Source: Ceratorhiza oryzae-sativae
Lineage: Eukaryota > Basidiomycota > Agaricomycetes > Cantharellales > Ceratobasidiaceae
Assembly (NCBI GenBank): GCA_030998015.1
Contig: JARWMV010000244.1
Span: 1 to 64,000 of the forward strand
DNA: 64,000 bases
Direction: 5' to 3'
Part shown: piece by piece, positions 21,630 through 33,930 of the stretch
Position numbering within the stretch: the stretch's first letter is position 1
Layout of the letters: every line of letters starts with the position of its first letter
Made by a program: the position numbers and the translations under genes
Notes under the pieces: model-generated
Told to the model about the DNA's origin: nothing
Databases searched by the model: none
What the model saw: only the letters and a program-made list of their open reading frames with translations

Positions 21630-22007
21630 TATCATGAGCCTTGTCCTGACATGTTATTGATTTCATTTGTGATATTTCTCTTGTGTTTCCTTGATTTTGC
21701 TAGCCTTTTGCAACATGTAATTGTGCATGTGCTCTCATCTTCGCCTACTCTTGTTGTGTCGCTTGCCCTTCCCTATTCTTGCTTATACTTGCTTAAACTC
21801 GCTTCCTGTCGCTTGTGCTTTGTTAGCTGTTGCTTGTACTTACACGTCGCTTGCCATCTTTGCCCTAAATAATCTTTAAGCAAGTCTGTGAAGCGTCTCT
21901 GGTCTCCAAAGCGCTTTACCTTGTCTATTCACACTTGCTACTGCCCTGAGACTCATGTTTTCCCTCAACGGACTCCCGCAGCCATCTACAAGTTGTTGGT
22001 TGAGACA
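21630..22007 (-). repeat. Family B solo LTR, reversed, target duplication AGAGC
   Basis: 378 bp, reversed relative to its host LTR. Starts TATCATGAGCC (from TGTCATGAGCC) and ends GTTGGTTGAGACA. AGAGC flanks both sides (21625-21629 and 22008-22012). Confidence 0.8.
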
Positions 22008-22092
22008 AGAGCAGCCAAAATCAAGGAAATGACGGAACAGTATCAGAAATGAAATCAATGATCATGTCAGGAGCAAGGCTGGTGGATGCATT

Positions 22093-22838
22093 GTTGAGAC
22101 AAGACTACTGGCTGGCTATGACATTGCAGGTCAATCAGCATGTAAACTCCTACCAAATCTACCAAAGGAGCAAGGAACACAAAAAGACTTTTTTCTTCAA
22201 CCTCTTCCTGTTCCTGCCAGCCTCTGGGAGGACATTTATTATGATTGTATCATAAAGCTGCCCAAATGAAGAGTTTTGACAGCATTTTTGAGTGTTATAG
22301 ATTGCTTCTCTAAGCCAATCCATCTGATTCCTTGCAGGGAGGTGTTGTCAGAAGAAGACATTGCAGAAATGTTCCTCCATCATGTGTGGAAGCTGCAAGG
22401 AACTCCCAGATCCAGTGTGTCAAGCAGGGGACCCTCATACAATTTGCGATTCCTGAAGGCAATCAATCTATCTACAAATCGCTGCAGATTGACCACAAGT
22501 TCTCAACGGCCTACCATCCACAGCCTGACAGACAATCTGAAATCAACAATTATTGGGTAAAAGGCTCATTGCACACTTTTTGTCAACCACAAGCGGACAG
22601 ATTGGACAGACTGGCTTCCCTTGGCAAAATTTGTTTGCAACAGCACTAGGACAACAGAGTAGGTAAATAGTCATTGAGATTGTTTGTGGCCACTTTCCTA
22701 TATTTATGCCCTGACTGGAGTCACAGGAGTCGCTGTGGTAGACAATAGAGCCAGGGAGCTTCATCACACCATCCAGGAAGTAACTACTGCTCTGAAGTGG
22801 ACTCAGGATCGCTACAAATAAGCAGATAAAGGCAGATC
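22093..22838 (+). pseudogene. Family B integrase fragment
   Basis: Frames here resemble the integrase core: VIDCFSKPIHLIPCREVL, EMFLHHVWKLQGTPRSS, SSRGPSYN (from SDRGP) and a decayed HPQPDRQSEINN. Several stops and frameshifts break it. A second, better copy of the same region lies at about 26870-27337, so two element copies are mixed here. Confidence 0.7.
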
Positions 22839-23012
22839 TGTCACAATCCTTGCTCCTGACATGCTCAATGATATCATTTGCAATATTTCTCTCTCATTTC
22901 CATAAGTTTACTCACTCCTTGCAATATATGCTTGTGCTTGTGCATCCATTCATGCTTATTCTGGCTTGTCTCACTTCTGATCATGTATCTTCACTTCCCG
23001 TGGTGTGCACTG
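22839..23012 (-). repeat. Family B LTR fragment, reversed
   Basis: Begins TGTCACAATCCTTGCTCCTGAC and follows the reversed LTR for about 170 bp before passing into gag-like sequence. No matching end, so truncated. Confidence 0.65.
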
Positions 23013-23911
23013 CAATAGGAGCTCCCCACTCCTCCCAGCTGCATTTCCTGCACCAGTACGGACAGCACCAGGCACCAGTTTAAAGTGCACAAATATGTCG
23101 GTATTGTCCAGAAGACAGTCAAAAACAAGGTTGTCTCTTCAATCATCTCATTGGCACCAGGAGCGACAGCTCCCAAGCCCAGGACTGCAAAACATACTGT
23201 GTTGCCAACCCCTCCAGTGTTCCCATAGACTATTCCAGGATCATGTACATCCTGATGAACCTAAAGAAGGGCATCCCCAAACAGTGGGGCCAATAGGACC
23301 TCAACAAACTGCTTGGAGGAGACCAGGATCTGATTCTTAACAGTTGGGGAGCATTTGAAACAGTATTCCTTGTCAATTGGTCTGATCCAGCAGCCCTGCA
23401 GGTTTCTGAGTGCTGAATCAACAAGCTGCAACAAACAGTTTCTGCCAGTGACTTTGCCATGGAGTTTAGGGTGATTGCAGGCGGGCTGAAATGGTCTGAT
23501 AGCGCTCTGATGCCCACATTCCATCAAGGCCTCAAGCCCTATGTCTGCAGCAAGCTGATTGAGCACACCATCGGCCGGAGCATTACCAGTTCAGATGAAC
23601 GCAATAATATTGCCTGTTCTATTGACAAGACCCTGTTTGAGGCAAGCAAGGAAAAGCAGTCAGCATCCAAGTACTCTGCTCAGAGTACTTTCAAACCCAC
23701 CAGTGCAAGATCAGGTGGTTTTGCGACTGTTGACATCTGGGAGAAGCGCAGGAAGGCAGCGCATTGCTCCAAATGTAGTTACTCTGGCCATAAGTTTGAA
23801 ATTTGCCCAAATAGGTGGAAACTGAAGGCTGAGGAACGTCCAAAGGCAGTCTCAGGGAAGGTTGGAAGCCTGATTGATCTAGAGGAACCTGCACATTTGG
23901 GAAAAGCCTAA
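23013..23911 (+). pseudogene. gag: Family B gag remnant with zinc knuckle
   Basis: The best frame is 23459-23911: FRVIAGGLKWSDSAL, FHQGLKPYVCSKLIE and a CCHC knuckle CSKCSYSGHKFEIC near the end, then LIDLEEPAH. This is the usual gag order of Ty3/gypsy elements. The N-terminal part (23013-23458) is broken by frameshifts. Runs on into protease remnants after 23912. Confidence 0.75.
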
Positions 23912-23984
23912 TGCAGCCCATCTTACCTGTATCAGGTGCTGCAATTCCTTCCACAATGTCATCAAAAACCACTTGTCTGTTCCG

Positions 23985-24364
23985 TGTCACAACCAACAAC
24001 ATGTAGACAGCCGGGAGAATCCATGGAGGGAAATACTGAGTCTCAGAGCAGCGGAAAGAGTGAATAGACCAGGTAAAGCACTCTGGAGACCAGAGACGCG
24101 TCACAGACTTGCTTAAATACTATTTGGGGCGAAAATGGCAAGCGACATGTAAGTACAAGCAACGGCTAACGCAGTACAAGTGACAGGAAGTGAGTGTCAG
24201 CAAGTATAAGCAAGAATAGGCAATGGCAAGCGAAACAAGCAACAGTAGGTGAAGATGGAGGCAAATGCAAAAGTACATGTTTCAAAAAGCAGGCAAAATC
24301 AAGGAATCGCAAGAGAAATATCATAAATGAAATCAATTACATGTCTGGAGCAAGGCTCATGACA
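23985..24364 (+). repeat. Family B solo LTR inside the protease region
   Basis: 380 bp from TGTCACAACCAACAACATG to GGCTCATGACA. Flanks TTCCG (23980-23984) and TTCTG (24365-24369) are the target duplication with one C/T change. It splits gag-PR sequence of the older element. Confidence 0.85.
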
Positions 24365-24653
24365 TTCTGCAATCCAATCCAAATCATTGCTCCTAATCAC
24401 TCTTGACAATCAAATGATCACAGGCTCCGATTCAGCTCTGATGAACTCTGGATCCTCTGCAAAATTCATTGAACCTCAACATGCATGTCATCTGCCTATT
24501 CCCCTCACAGAACTCAGTGCCCCTCAATAGGTTGTTGGGATTGATGGCAAGGAAGTCAGGGACTTGGTCTGCTTCAAAAGCACCCTCAAAGTCGCTGTAC
24601 AATCAAATTCCCTCACTGCAACATTCTTATGTCTAACTCTTGGTGACCAGCAC
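24365..24653 (+). pseudogene. Family B aspartic protease remnant
   Basis: Contains SALMNSGSSAKFIEP, a retroviral-type protease motif in which the catalytic D of D-S/T-G is N, followed by GIDGKEVRDLVCF. One stop lies between. Cut on the right by a reversed LTR at 24654. Confidence 0.65.
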
Positions 24654-25046
24654 TTTCACAAGCCTTGCTCCTGACGTGCTCATTGATTCTAATTGTGATA
24701 TTTCTCTCTGATTTCCTTGATTTTGCCTGCTTCTTGCAATGTACGCTATTACATGTGCTTCCATTCTTGCTTGTTCCTGTTTATCTCCCTTATACTTGCT
24801 TAGATTCACTTCCTGTTGCTTGTAATGCCACTAGCCCTTACTTGTAGTTTAGCCTTCTTCATGATATTTGCACTGAACTGGATTTAAGAAAGTCTGTGAA
24901 GCATCTCTGATCTACAGGGTGCTTCTCTTTGTCATTGCACATCTCTTACTGCTCTCAACCTGCCTCTTTTTGCCCCAGAGCTCTTTTGAAGTACTTTCCA
25001 AGGCTCAGTTCTCATCCAAACTGGCCACAAGTCATCTTTTGTGACA
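24654..25046 (-). repeat. Family B solo LTR, reversed, between protease and RT
   Basis: About 393 bp from TTTCACAAGCCTTGCTCC to TTTTGTGACA. Divergent at the ends and no clear target duplication. Confidence 0.7.
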
Positions 25047-27337
25047 GGGATATCATTTAAGGCATTGCCTGGCTACTGCAGGCCAACATGTATGAGAGCT
25101 GGTCAAACATGACCATCAAGATACCTAATACGCTCTCAGGGCAGATTGCAGATGTTACAAACACTGTGAAGATCCCTCCCTGAGCTCCAATAGTTCCAGA
25201 AAATGTTTGGGGAAGATCTCTGCACTTCTTTACCCCCTTACAGGCCATGTGGTTGTGCATTTCCACTGGAAGAGGGCAAGGATGTGCCTTGGGGCCTCGT
25301 CAACCCAATGACTCCAGCTGAAACAGCAGCACTGAGGGAACACCTAGATACAGAGCTCACAAGTGGCAGGATCTATCCCATCACCTCCCCTTCAGGTGTG
25401 CCAGTTATGTTTGTCTAGAAGGCTGACAACCTCCTGCGCCTGGCAGTTGATTATTGGCACCTGAATAATATCACCATGAAGGACTGCTATTCACTGCTGC
25501 ATCAGGATGATCTCATTGAGACGCTCCAATGCGCAAAGATCATCTCCAAGGTGAATTTCTGCTCAAGATATAACAATGTGTGCATTGAGGAAGGGGATGA
25601 ACAGAAAACAGCAATCTGCACCAAATATGGGCTGTTCAAATATCTGGTCATGCCATTTAGCCTCACAAAGGCACCTGTAGTTTTCCAGCACTTCATAAAT
25701 GACATCTACAAAGACAGCTTAGACATCTTTGTCACTGCCTACCTGAATGACATTCTGATTTTCTCCAACACCTGGGAGGAGCATTCTGGACATGTCATGG
25801 AGGTTCTGATGCGTTTGCAGAAGCATAACATATTTTCAAACCCTGAGAAGTGCCATTTTGCAGTCACCTCTGGCAACTACATTGGCTTGGTGATTACTCC
25901 TGAAGGAATCTTAATCAAGAAGGAGAATGTCATGGCATGCCTGGAATTGCCAGCTCCTGTCATAGTGAAACTATTGCAGAGATTCCCATGATTTGGAAAC
26001 TTCTACCGCTGCTTCATTCCCGATTTTGGCCAGTTGGCACAACCTCTCCTCTCTTGCTCTGACACACCTGGATGCCCCATGGCGCTGTGTAGAGGAGCAG
26101 CAAGCAGCATTTGAGGGAATCAAACAGGCAATTTCATTGGAACCTATGCTTGCACACCCAAATGAGGATGAACACTATCTTCTGGAAGCTGATGCTTCTG
26201 GCACTGAAATGGGTGCTGCCCCACAGTGACAAGAAGACGGACCCATGCACCCTGTAACCTTCATGTCCACCAGCTTCTCCCCTGCTGAGCTAAATAACAA
26301 CAATCATTATAAGGCACTTCTGGCTATCATTCAGTCATTTGAACGCTGGCACATATTTCCAAGACGAAACAAAGCGCCCAGTCACCATCTTGACAGATCA
26401 CAAGAATCTGGAGAACTGGATGACTTCCAGGAAATTTAACTAACAGCATGCGCACCAGCACCTCATTCTTGCATCCAATAACGTTGTCACTGAACACAGG
26501 CCACGTAACAAGTCAGAGAAACAAGATGCACTCTCATGGCAGCCAGATCACATTCCTCCAGAGCCTGAGCCTCAGATAACGTTCCCACAATGCCTGTGTT
26601 GGCAGAGCAGCGCATATGTATTCCGCACTTATCTCCCTGATCACAGAGGCATTGTCAGAGGATCCTAGCCTGGAAGTCATTATGTCTACTGTTGCCAGTG
26701 CAGAGAATATGCCCCAATCTGTTGCAGTAAAGCTCAAAGAAAAATCTATGCAGGATGGAGGGTGGTTGTATCAAAGCAGAGTTGTTGTCCATGATGAGCC
26801 TGAAGTACGGCAGAGCTTGCTGTCTCATTTCCATGTTTTTCCAGCTGCAGGCCATTAAGGACACGCACGCATGCTGAAACTGTTGTCAAAACACTACTAC
26901 TGGCCAGACATGAAGTTCCAGGGCAATTCCTACATAGACTCCTGTGAAATCGGCAACAGGAGCAAGGGACATGCAAAACACTGTTCTCTGCAACCTCTCC
27001 CTGTTCCTGCTGGGCACTGGGGGGACCGTTCATATGGTTACATTGTTCAGCTGCCCTAATCAAGAGGTTTTGACCTTTATAGAGTGCTTCTCCAGGATGA
27101 TCCATCTGATTCCTCGCAGGGAGGTGTTAGTAGCAGAATATGTTGCAGAAATATTCCTGCATCATGTGAGGAAGCTACATGGAACACCCAGAACCACTTT
27201 GTCAGACAGAGGACTCTCAATCAATGCAATATTCCTGAAGGCAATCTACAAATTGCTGCAGATTGATCCCAAGTTCTCAACAGCCTGACATCCACAGATT
27301 GACATACAAACTGAAATCAAGAATCAGTGGGGAGAGG
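25047..27337 (+). pseudogene. pol: Family B reverse transcriptase-RNase H-integrase remnant
   Basis: RT occupies about 25200-25990: PLEEGKDVPWG, an in-frame TAG near 25417, KYGLFKYLVMPFSLTKAP, and YLND at 25740-25751 in place of the catalytic YLDD. RNase H follows (LLEADASGTEMGAA, then FMSTSFSPAELNNNNHYKALLAI). Integrase starts with a zinc-binding remnant (GH-ARMLKLLSKHYYWPDM) and a core with ECFSRMIHLIPRREVL, FLHHVRKLHGTPRTT and LSDRG. It ends abruptly at an LTR at 27338, so the C-terminal part is missing. Multiple stops mean the copy is dead. Confidence 0.85.
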
Positions 27338-27716
27338 TGTCACAATCAATGACTTGTAAATGGCTGGGAGAATCCCTGGAGGGGATACTGGCTCTCAGAG
27401 TAGTGGAATGAGTGAATAGACAAGGTAAAGCGCTCTGGAGACCAGAGGCACTTCACAGACTTTCTTAAATATTATTTGGGGCTAATATGAGAAGCAACGT
27501 GTAAGTACAAGCAATGGCTAGTGCAGTACATGCAACAGGAAGCAAGTATAAGCAAGTAGAAGTGTGAATTGACAAGGACAAGTGGGACAAGCAAGAACGG
27601 GCAAAAATTGAAGCACATGCACAAGTAAACGTTGCAGAGAGCAGGCAAAATGGAGGAAACTAAACAGAGATATCACAAATTAAATCAATAACATGTCAAG
27701 AGCAAGGCTTGTGACA
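27338..27716 (+). repeat. Family B LTR truncating the integrase remnant
   Basis: 379 bp from TGTCACAATCAATGAC to GGCTTGTGACA. Flanks AGAGG and TTGCC do not match, so either the partner flank was lost or two insertions recombined. Confidence 0.8.
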
Positions 27717-28384
27717 TTGCCCTCCTTTTCAATCACAATGGTAGAGCAATTGGGGCAAGTTTCACACAGGGACTGTATCTTTTCCCAATCCTCCATTGTC
27801 AACTCAGCATGCTCCTTTGTAGCCCAGCTATCATTCCCTCTGCTCCCCCTGTTTTCAGTCCAGGTGCATTCATGCACCATTTTCACCCCCAGCGTCGGTT
27901 TCTCCAGCAGATACTGAAGGGACAGGTCTGTAAAACAGGCAACCAGGTTGTCTTGGGGAGTAGGCTCTGGAGTCCACCAGTAATTGAGCCCATTGAAGTG
28001 CCATTGCATCATGTAGGCAAAGGAGGACTGGTCAACAGCAATGAAGTGCTGCCAGCAATAGTAGGTGCCATTGGTGAGGGATCTGGGAGTGTCCTTGCCA
28101 TTGAGGTCAAGCCAAAAGAGGTACCCAAAACTGCGGTGCTTGTAGACACCTCTGCTGATGTAGCGGCAGGCTCTGCAAATGCAATTGCTTTGGACGTCGC
28201 TAGAGAAGGTGTTCTCCTGTCCCAGGCAGTTGAGCAGGACCTTGGGGATTGTGCTGATGTACTGTCCAATGTTGGCAATGCGGTTGAACTCAAGGCGCAG
28301 CGACATGGTGGTTTGGCAGTGATATGGGGCAGGGAGGAGTAGAATCATTCGTGAGAGAGGCAGCAGCAGCATGCAATGGTGCAA
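27717..28384 (-). other. Hypothetical minus-strand gene fragment cut by an LTR
   Basis: An open frame of 234 codons, whose last nine or so come from the adjacent LTR. A likely internal start is MSLRLEFNRIANIGQYIS (about 28305). It contains Cys pairs (CICRACRY, CETCPNC), aromatic clusters (MMQWHFNGLNYWWTPEP) and a charged C-terminus. Codon structure looks real and the frame is much longer than expected here, but I recognise no family. It may be a host gene 5' part, or cargo of a TE. Confidence 0.4.
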
Positions 28385-28540
28385 AACGGCTGGTTTTGGA
28401 CTTGCTGCTCTGCTGCTCTACCCCCTTCTTTTAGCTGGGAGTCTGATCACAGGAACAGGGTCTCCTGGTGCTGAAGCATCTGGACTGTTTGCCAGGAAGT
28501 CCCTGATTTTCCCATCCAAGTGTTACAGCTGCTCCAAATC

Positions 28541-28935
28541 TGTCACAACCAACAACTTGTAGATGGTTGGGATGAGACCTGACCCTGTAAAAGTACTATA
28601 CAGGAGCTCTGAGGCAAGTCAGGTGGTCTGAGAGCAGAAATTGAAGTAAAACGACAAGGTGAAGTGCTCTGGAGAGCAGAGACGCTTCACATACTCGCTT
28701 AAATACCATTCTATGCCAATATTGCAAGCAACGCATAACTACAAGCAAGGGCTAACACGGTACAAGCGACAGGAAGTGAATCTAAGCTAATACAAGCAAG
28801 ACAAGCAGGAACAAGCCATAATGGAAGCACATCTACAAGCATATGTGGCAAGAGGCAGCAAAAATCAAAGAACTGAGCATGGAATATCACGATTGAAGTC
28901 ACTATACATGTCGGGAGCAAGGCTCATTCATGACA
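28541..28935 (+). repeat. Family B LTR
   Basis: 395 bp from TGTCACAACCAACAACTTG to TTCATGACA, closest to the solo LTR at 20886. Flanks AAATC and CAGAC do not match. Confidence 0.8.
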
Positions 28936-31080
28936 CAGACCTTCCATGTTGGGAAAAATAGAGATGTGGGGCAGTGCAATTGTCCAAGGTCTGGAGCCTC
29001 TGAGCACTAAGCACTGATTAAGGACAAAATTACATGATATTACATAACCAACACCTAGTCATCTGTGCATTCAGGACTTATAGGGATTTGTGTCGGCTGC
29101 ATGCATGCTGCTATCTTTACTCTCCCCCTGTGCCTCCAGTATCTGTACTCCCATCCACTTGTTTTCATTGATGTCTTCCTACTGTTCAGACATGATGGCA
29201 CCAACTTGCATGGGCTTTATCATACCACACCAGCCTATTTTTACAGCCTTCCAGCCTTGCTTGTGCTTCCTCTCAGAAGCCTTTCAATGATGTTTCATCT
29301 TGCACCTGACTTTTTCTTCTCCTTTGAATTGCCACCTGTTTCTCAAACCTTTCTATAACCATTTCACTTTCTAGATGTTGTGCTATTGGCAGAGGCTTGG
29401 TTTATCTGAGCTTATCTAGCCCTTGTTGTAGTTGTTCTGTCTGTTATGTGTTAGTGACTATGTTTTATCCCCTTCCAATTGTGTACCACATGCCTTCATT
29501 GTAAGCTCACTCAGGTACTTCATCTATATACATTTATCTATATAGTAATTGTGCAATATGAGCCAATCTCATATGACTTTGCCAATATATATTTTAGTAC
29601 AATTACATGGTTACTTGGTGTCATGTTAGCTGTGTCACTACACCATGTAAATATAGTAAGTTTTGCATAAATGCATCATTACTATATCCCCCCAGTTTCA
29701 CTACACTACATCACTTTCATGAGCATGCTAGTGAGGGCCGATTTTTGTGACACTAACATAACAGCACATCTCTACATTCTGCCCTTTTGAAAGACTATTT
29801 GACAGCAACCATATTTGCTGTAAACTAGCTGTATAAATACATGGACAAGCCAATAGAAAATATGTGTAGAACAATGAGAGCTCATGCATGAAGTTGGTGC
29901 AAACTGCTAGGTGCTTGAACCATCACAAAAACACACCCCCATTGAATAAATGCTCAGGAGCCTGTTGAGTCCATTGCCCATTGAATGTAATGGTCCCACC
30001 TGGAGCTCTCACAAGCACATTGAGCATTGCAATCTAGTGTGTGATAGGGTGCTTATGTTGCAAATGTTAACCAGAATGTAAACCCACGGTTATTTTTTAA
30101 AATAAATGTGTTCAATCAATTCTGCAGACCAAATTACCCGTGTGCTATGGGCAGGGTTGCATTATGTACAGTTTCAGGTGTATTTATTGGTTTGGGGCTG
30201 CCCAACACTAGTTAGACAATTCAAAATCTGAACATTTCACAAGGCCACAGTTGAACTTCTCTGCAGTACTGCTAGCCTGATCCATGTGCATCACACATAG
30301 GGGTAGTTTGGCCTGCAGAATTGATTGAACAAATTTATTTTGAAAAATAACAGTGCCTTTACATTCTGGTTAACATTTGTAATCATTATGATCAAGAAAC
30401 CCCCTGAATTCAGGCGTTTGAGCTGCATAACCAACATGGCAGTTTTTAGGTGAGCTCAGCCACCGAATTTTAGGTGGTTCCATACACCCGACTTATGCAG
30501 GCACCTTAGGAAGTAAGAGGCGTCAAGTGCACCTTGTACTTTTAGGGGTATCTCACACCTATTTTCTTACCTGCTGTTTAGGCAGCTGGGGCACCTAGTT
30601 TAAGGGGATATAATCACCTGCTTGATTTAGGTGTATAATACATGTAGAGTCCATAACCATACATAGAGGGTCAGCAAGCCATCACACAAGTACAAATCCT
30701 TATGGTCATGAACACAAGGGACAGCTGAAATATGCATGTCCAGCACTGCAAATATGGTAGAAAAGCAAGAATAAATAAGGGATTTCAGGGTATTTGTGAG
30801 GTGTCAAAGTCTATTTAAGGGATGGGTCATTTGCTGGAGTGTAGCTTTCATGTTGATAGCATAGCAATCTCATCTCGGATGTGCAAACAACATGGGATCC
30901 ACCCTAGTAGATATGATGAGTAGGAGAGGTAAGGTCAATCAAATGGCCTACCCTCTTAGATATGCTTGGTGTGTCAGCAGCATCACTTGAAATTATGCTG
31001 TGAGAGTTCCTGGCAATTGTGTCACTAGAAATGTCAAAGGTCCAAGGGAGACAGCCTTGGGGGGAGTGACCTGCTTTTTG
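28936..31080. other. No supported gene; contains a fold-back repeat
   Basis: Frames such as 29065-29358 are hydrophobic and lack motifs. The segment includes the inverted repeat at 30061-30379. From 30430 to 30640 lie several short stems built on TTTAGGTG/CACCT, for example CACCTGCTTGATTTAGGTG. Confidence 0.4.
30061..30379. repeat. Fold-back inverted repeat, arms about 79 bp
   Basis: Left arm 30061-30139 (CAAATGTTAACCAGAATG ... AAATTACCC) is matched in reverse complement by 30301-30379 (GGGTAGTTTGG ... CATTCTGGTTAACATTTG) with few mismatches, around a loop of about 161 nt. No clear target duplication. Fits a MITE or fold-back element. Confidence 0.75.
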
Positions 31081-31089
31081 GAATGAGAA

Positions 31090-33930
31090 ACAGAATGGAT
31101 CATAGTAATTGTACTTACCATTTTTGGACAGGTTTTGATTTTTTGGCTGGTGGCTCTTTGACAGCTCTAGTCTAGATAATGAATAATTTTATATAAATAA
31201 AATATGAGCATAGATAGACTTACAGTAGCTTCAGATACAGGCTCAGGCTCAGGCTCACCCTCATGCTCAAACTTCTTTGTTCTCTTTGCTTTGGCTTTAG
31301 CATTGAGTTTCTTTGTTGGCAGTTCCTCCACCTCCTCCTTGATGACCTAGATTGAATCTGTAGTTAGTCTAGTGTATATAGACAGTTACCCTCCCTGTTC
31401 ATCTCCTTGCTCCAGCTGCTTGTGCTTCACAGCGTTCAGTCCTGATCTGGTCCTCCTGATTCTTTTTGGAGGGTGTTGGGCCTTGATTGGTCCACTGGTG
31501 AGCATGAGTTATGCTTAATGCACACACTCACTTACCTCCTGGCATTCAGAACCTAATTCCAGTGCAACATCCTTCTGTTTCCCAGATATGACCAGAGGAG
31601 CATGGTAGGGATGATGTGCCAGAATGAATTCTAAATTCTGGCAGGTGCAGGAATATAAAAATTGTAATTGCAGGAATGAAGACTAGTACAAAAATCTATT
31701 CTGGCACAACATCCCTAGACCATTGGCCATAACATAATATTAGAGAAATATTTGGCTAAAATCAGAAAGTTCACTTACTTGACCAGGTTTGGGAGATGTG
31801 ATCCAGGCATGCTCTTGTGCACTTGGCTTGACCTTCTTAGTCACAAATACAATTGTCTGCTAATGCATTAGTGCATTATATAGGCATAATTTTTTTCACT
31901 TCCCTCCTCCTTGGATTGATCCCCCCCCCCCAACCTTGACTTGAGGGGCCTCACATCCCTTGGCCCATCTCATTTGAAATTGTAGCCTTAGCAGTCAGGG
32001 CTGGGGCTGCTTGTTCCTTGACTGCTTTTGCACAAGCTTCTTCCTGAGCTACAACCTTGTCTGCCTTCTTATTTTGGGCATTGGTCAAGGCTGGTTGGAT
32101 GGACTGAGAGGTGGGGATGGGATGGGTTGCAGGGCTGGTGGGATTGGATGAAGTAGGCTGGTAACAAGGGGTGTTGTCAGGCTGAGCCAATGGGCTGCTG
32201 TTGCATGCTTTGGCCACCAACATATATGCAGTGGTCTTGGCCATGTAATTGTTGTCCTTGAAACCCTCCTCAACTGGCTCATCCTTTGCACCCTTCTTTT
32301 TGATGCACTGGCATATTGCTCACTTACTGCCCTCTTCTGTGATACTAGTTAGTAAAGTGCAACAATATATTGGTTTACACTCACCAGTATTGGTTGTCAA
32401 TTTTTCAATAGACCAAGCAGCAATCATTGGAATAAGCCAATTATTGCCATTTTCATTTTGGAAATGTTGTAAGGCCAGCCATTCATTGATCACCTGGAGT
32501 TGTCCATAAGTAAAGTGTAAAAGCACAAGAGTGGAGATGAATGGGAAACTTGCATCTTCTTTGATGCACTTGAATACCACTTGGCCATATTGGCTCCACC
32601 TGTACTTTTCAGTAGGCTTGAGGTTAATTTGGGTCAGGCAGTTGTTGAATACTGCCTGTTGGACAGCAATCTAGGATGAAATTTTAGAAATAAAATAAAA
32701 TATTGTTTATGATATTGTGGTAGGTCTCATAGTCATCAACAAGACCAACTGCCTTGTGAATGAGGAAACCCTTACAACCAATCTTCCCAGGGGGCTGCTT
32801 GACAAGGCCATGATACTTGGCCAGCTTCTGAACTGTCAAATATATGTTGAAGCACATGTTGTGCTTTTGGCTGAGAGCATGACCATGCTTCTCCACCAGC
32901 CTGTACTTGGCCATGCATGTCTCCAACTGCTCCATCTGCGTATAAATAATGTGCCAATTCTTCCCCTCTCTAGACCAACATGTCCACCACACCCATCTGC
33001 ATGTGTTTCATAAGATGTTGGCAGCCATTTGTAATCATACCAGATGTGGTCAGGTTTGGGGTTGGGGTTGGGGCCCAGGTTGCTTGGTGGCACCCCAGGT
33101 GGCAGTAGTTCAGGCAAGCTTGGCTGACAGGGTGATGGCAATTTGTTGTTGGGAGGGGCAGTTGATTGTGGGTGAGGGGTAGAGGTACATATTGTGCAGC
33201 TTGACCTTGCTAACCTTGGCTGATAACCATGTCCTGATGAGCAAGCAGACTGGAGGGGGGAGTGGTCATGAGGGGGCAAGAGTTGACCAGAGTGGGCATT
33301 GGATGTGGAGTGGTGTGACCAATTGCTGTATGAGCTACAGATGTAGTAAAGAAACCTTTTATTCATTGTTAGTGATGCAAAGGATGAATGTATGTGCATT
33401 TCACTCACTATGACAGTGATGGGGGCAATGATGGAGGTAGCAGAGATGTTTTTGAGTGATTGTGGTGAAATTTCTTTGGTGCTTGACACTTCCTGAAGAT
33501 AACATGCATTAAGGTGTTTCAGACAGGCACACACAGTGAAAAATCTCATCTTGATGGACTTGGTGATTCCCTGTGCATCAACTGTTTGCCAGTGCTGCCT
33601 TTACCTCCAGAGGGGCTAGAATAGAAATTTTTGGCAGATATTGAATGCTCCATGTTGTCTTGGGTGTGGGCAGGATCAGAGGAGCATCCAAGTGTTGGAC
33701 TACAGGAGCTATAATGCTGATCTTGCCTAGACTGACTCAGTAGAAGAGGCAGGGAAAAATATAAATAAACTCACCAGGTGGCTCCTCCATTGTCTTGAAT
33801 TCTATAATGGATTCAATCCAGGTTGAAATGCGTAGAAGAGATCTGATACTTACCCTCTTCATCCTGTGATCCTGGTGATGATTGTCTCCTTCCTGCACAA
33901 GTGCCAATGTGTTAGTGTTATGGATCACTA
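31090..33930 (-). CDS. Multi-exon Lys/Pro/Ala-rich gene, function unknown
   Basis: Several minus-strand exons with GT-AG borders. N-proximal pieces include HLDAPLILPTPKTTWS (about 33690). Next is a Pro/Asn-rich linker leading to PKPDHIWYDYKWLPTSYE (about 33030). Then come exons with EKHGHALSQKHNMCFNIYLTV (split here as EKHGHALSQKH / NMCFNIYLTV) and GKIGCKGFLIHKAVGLV (about 32750-32900), and one with YGQLQVINEWLALQHF (about 32480). An Ala/Lys exon follows (31951-32244, with NAQNKKADKVVAQEEA). C-terminal basic and acidic exons carry KKLNAKAKAKRTKKFE before a GTAAGT (about 31225-31345) and KEPPAKKSKP (about 31130). The Lys-rich tail suggests a nuclear protein. It shares the QN-KADK motif with the plus-strand gene at 36.8-44.4 kb. 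Exact exon borders unresolved; decay possible. Confidence 0.4.

Larger units (their letters stand above)
20879..22092 (+). repeat. Old family B LTR containing two younger solo LTRs
   Basis: The host LTR begins at TGTCACA (20879-20885), resumes at 21284 (CTGGCAACTAGTAGACAG...), is cut again at 21629 and resumes at 22013 to about 22092 (AGGAGCAAGGCTGGTGG). The two interruptions are complete LTRs with their own target duplications. Sequence order and identity match the other family B LTRs at 23985, 27338 and 28541. Confidence 0.75.
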
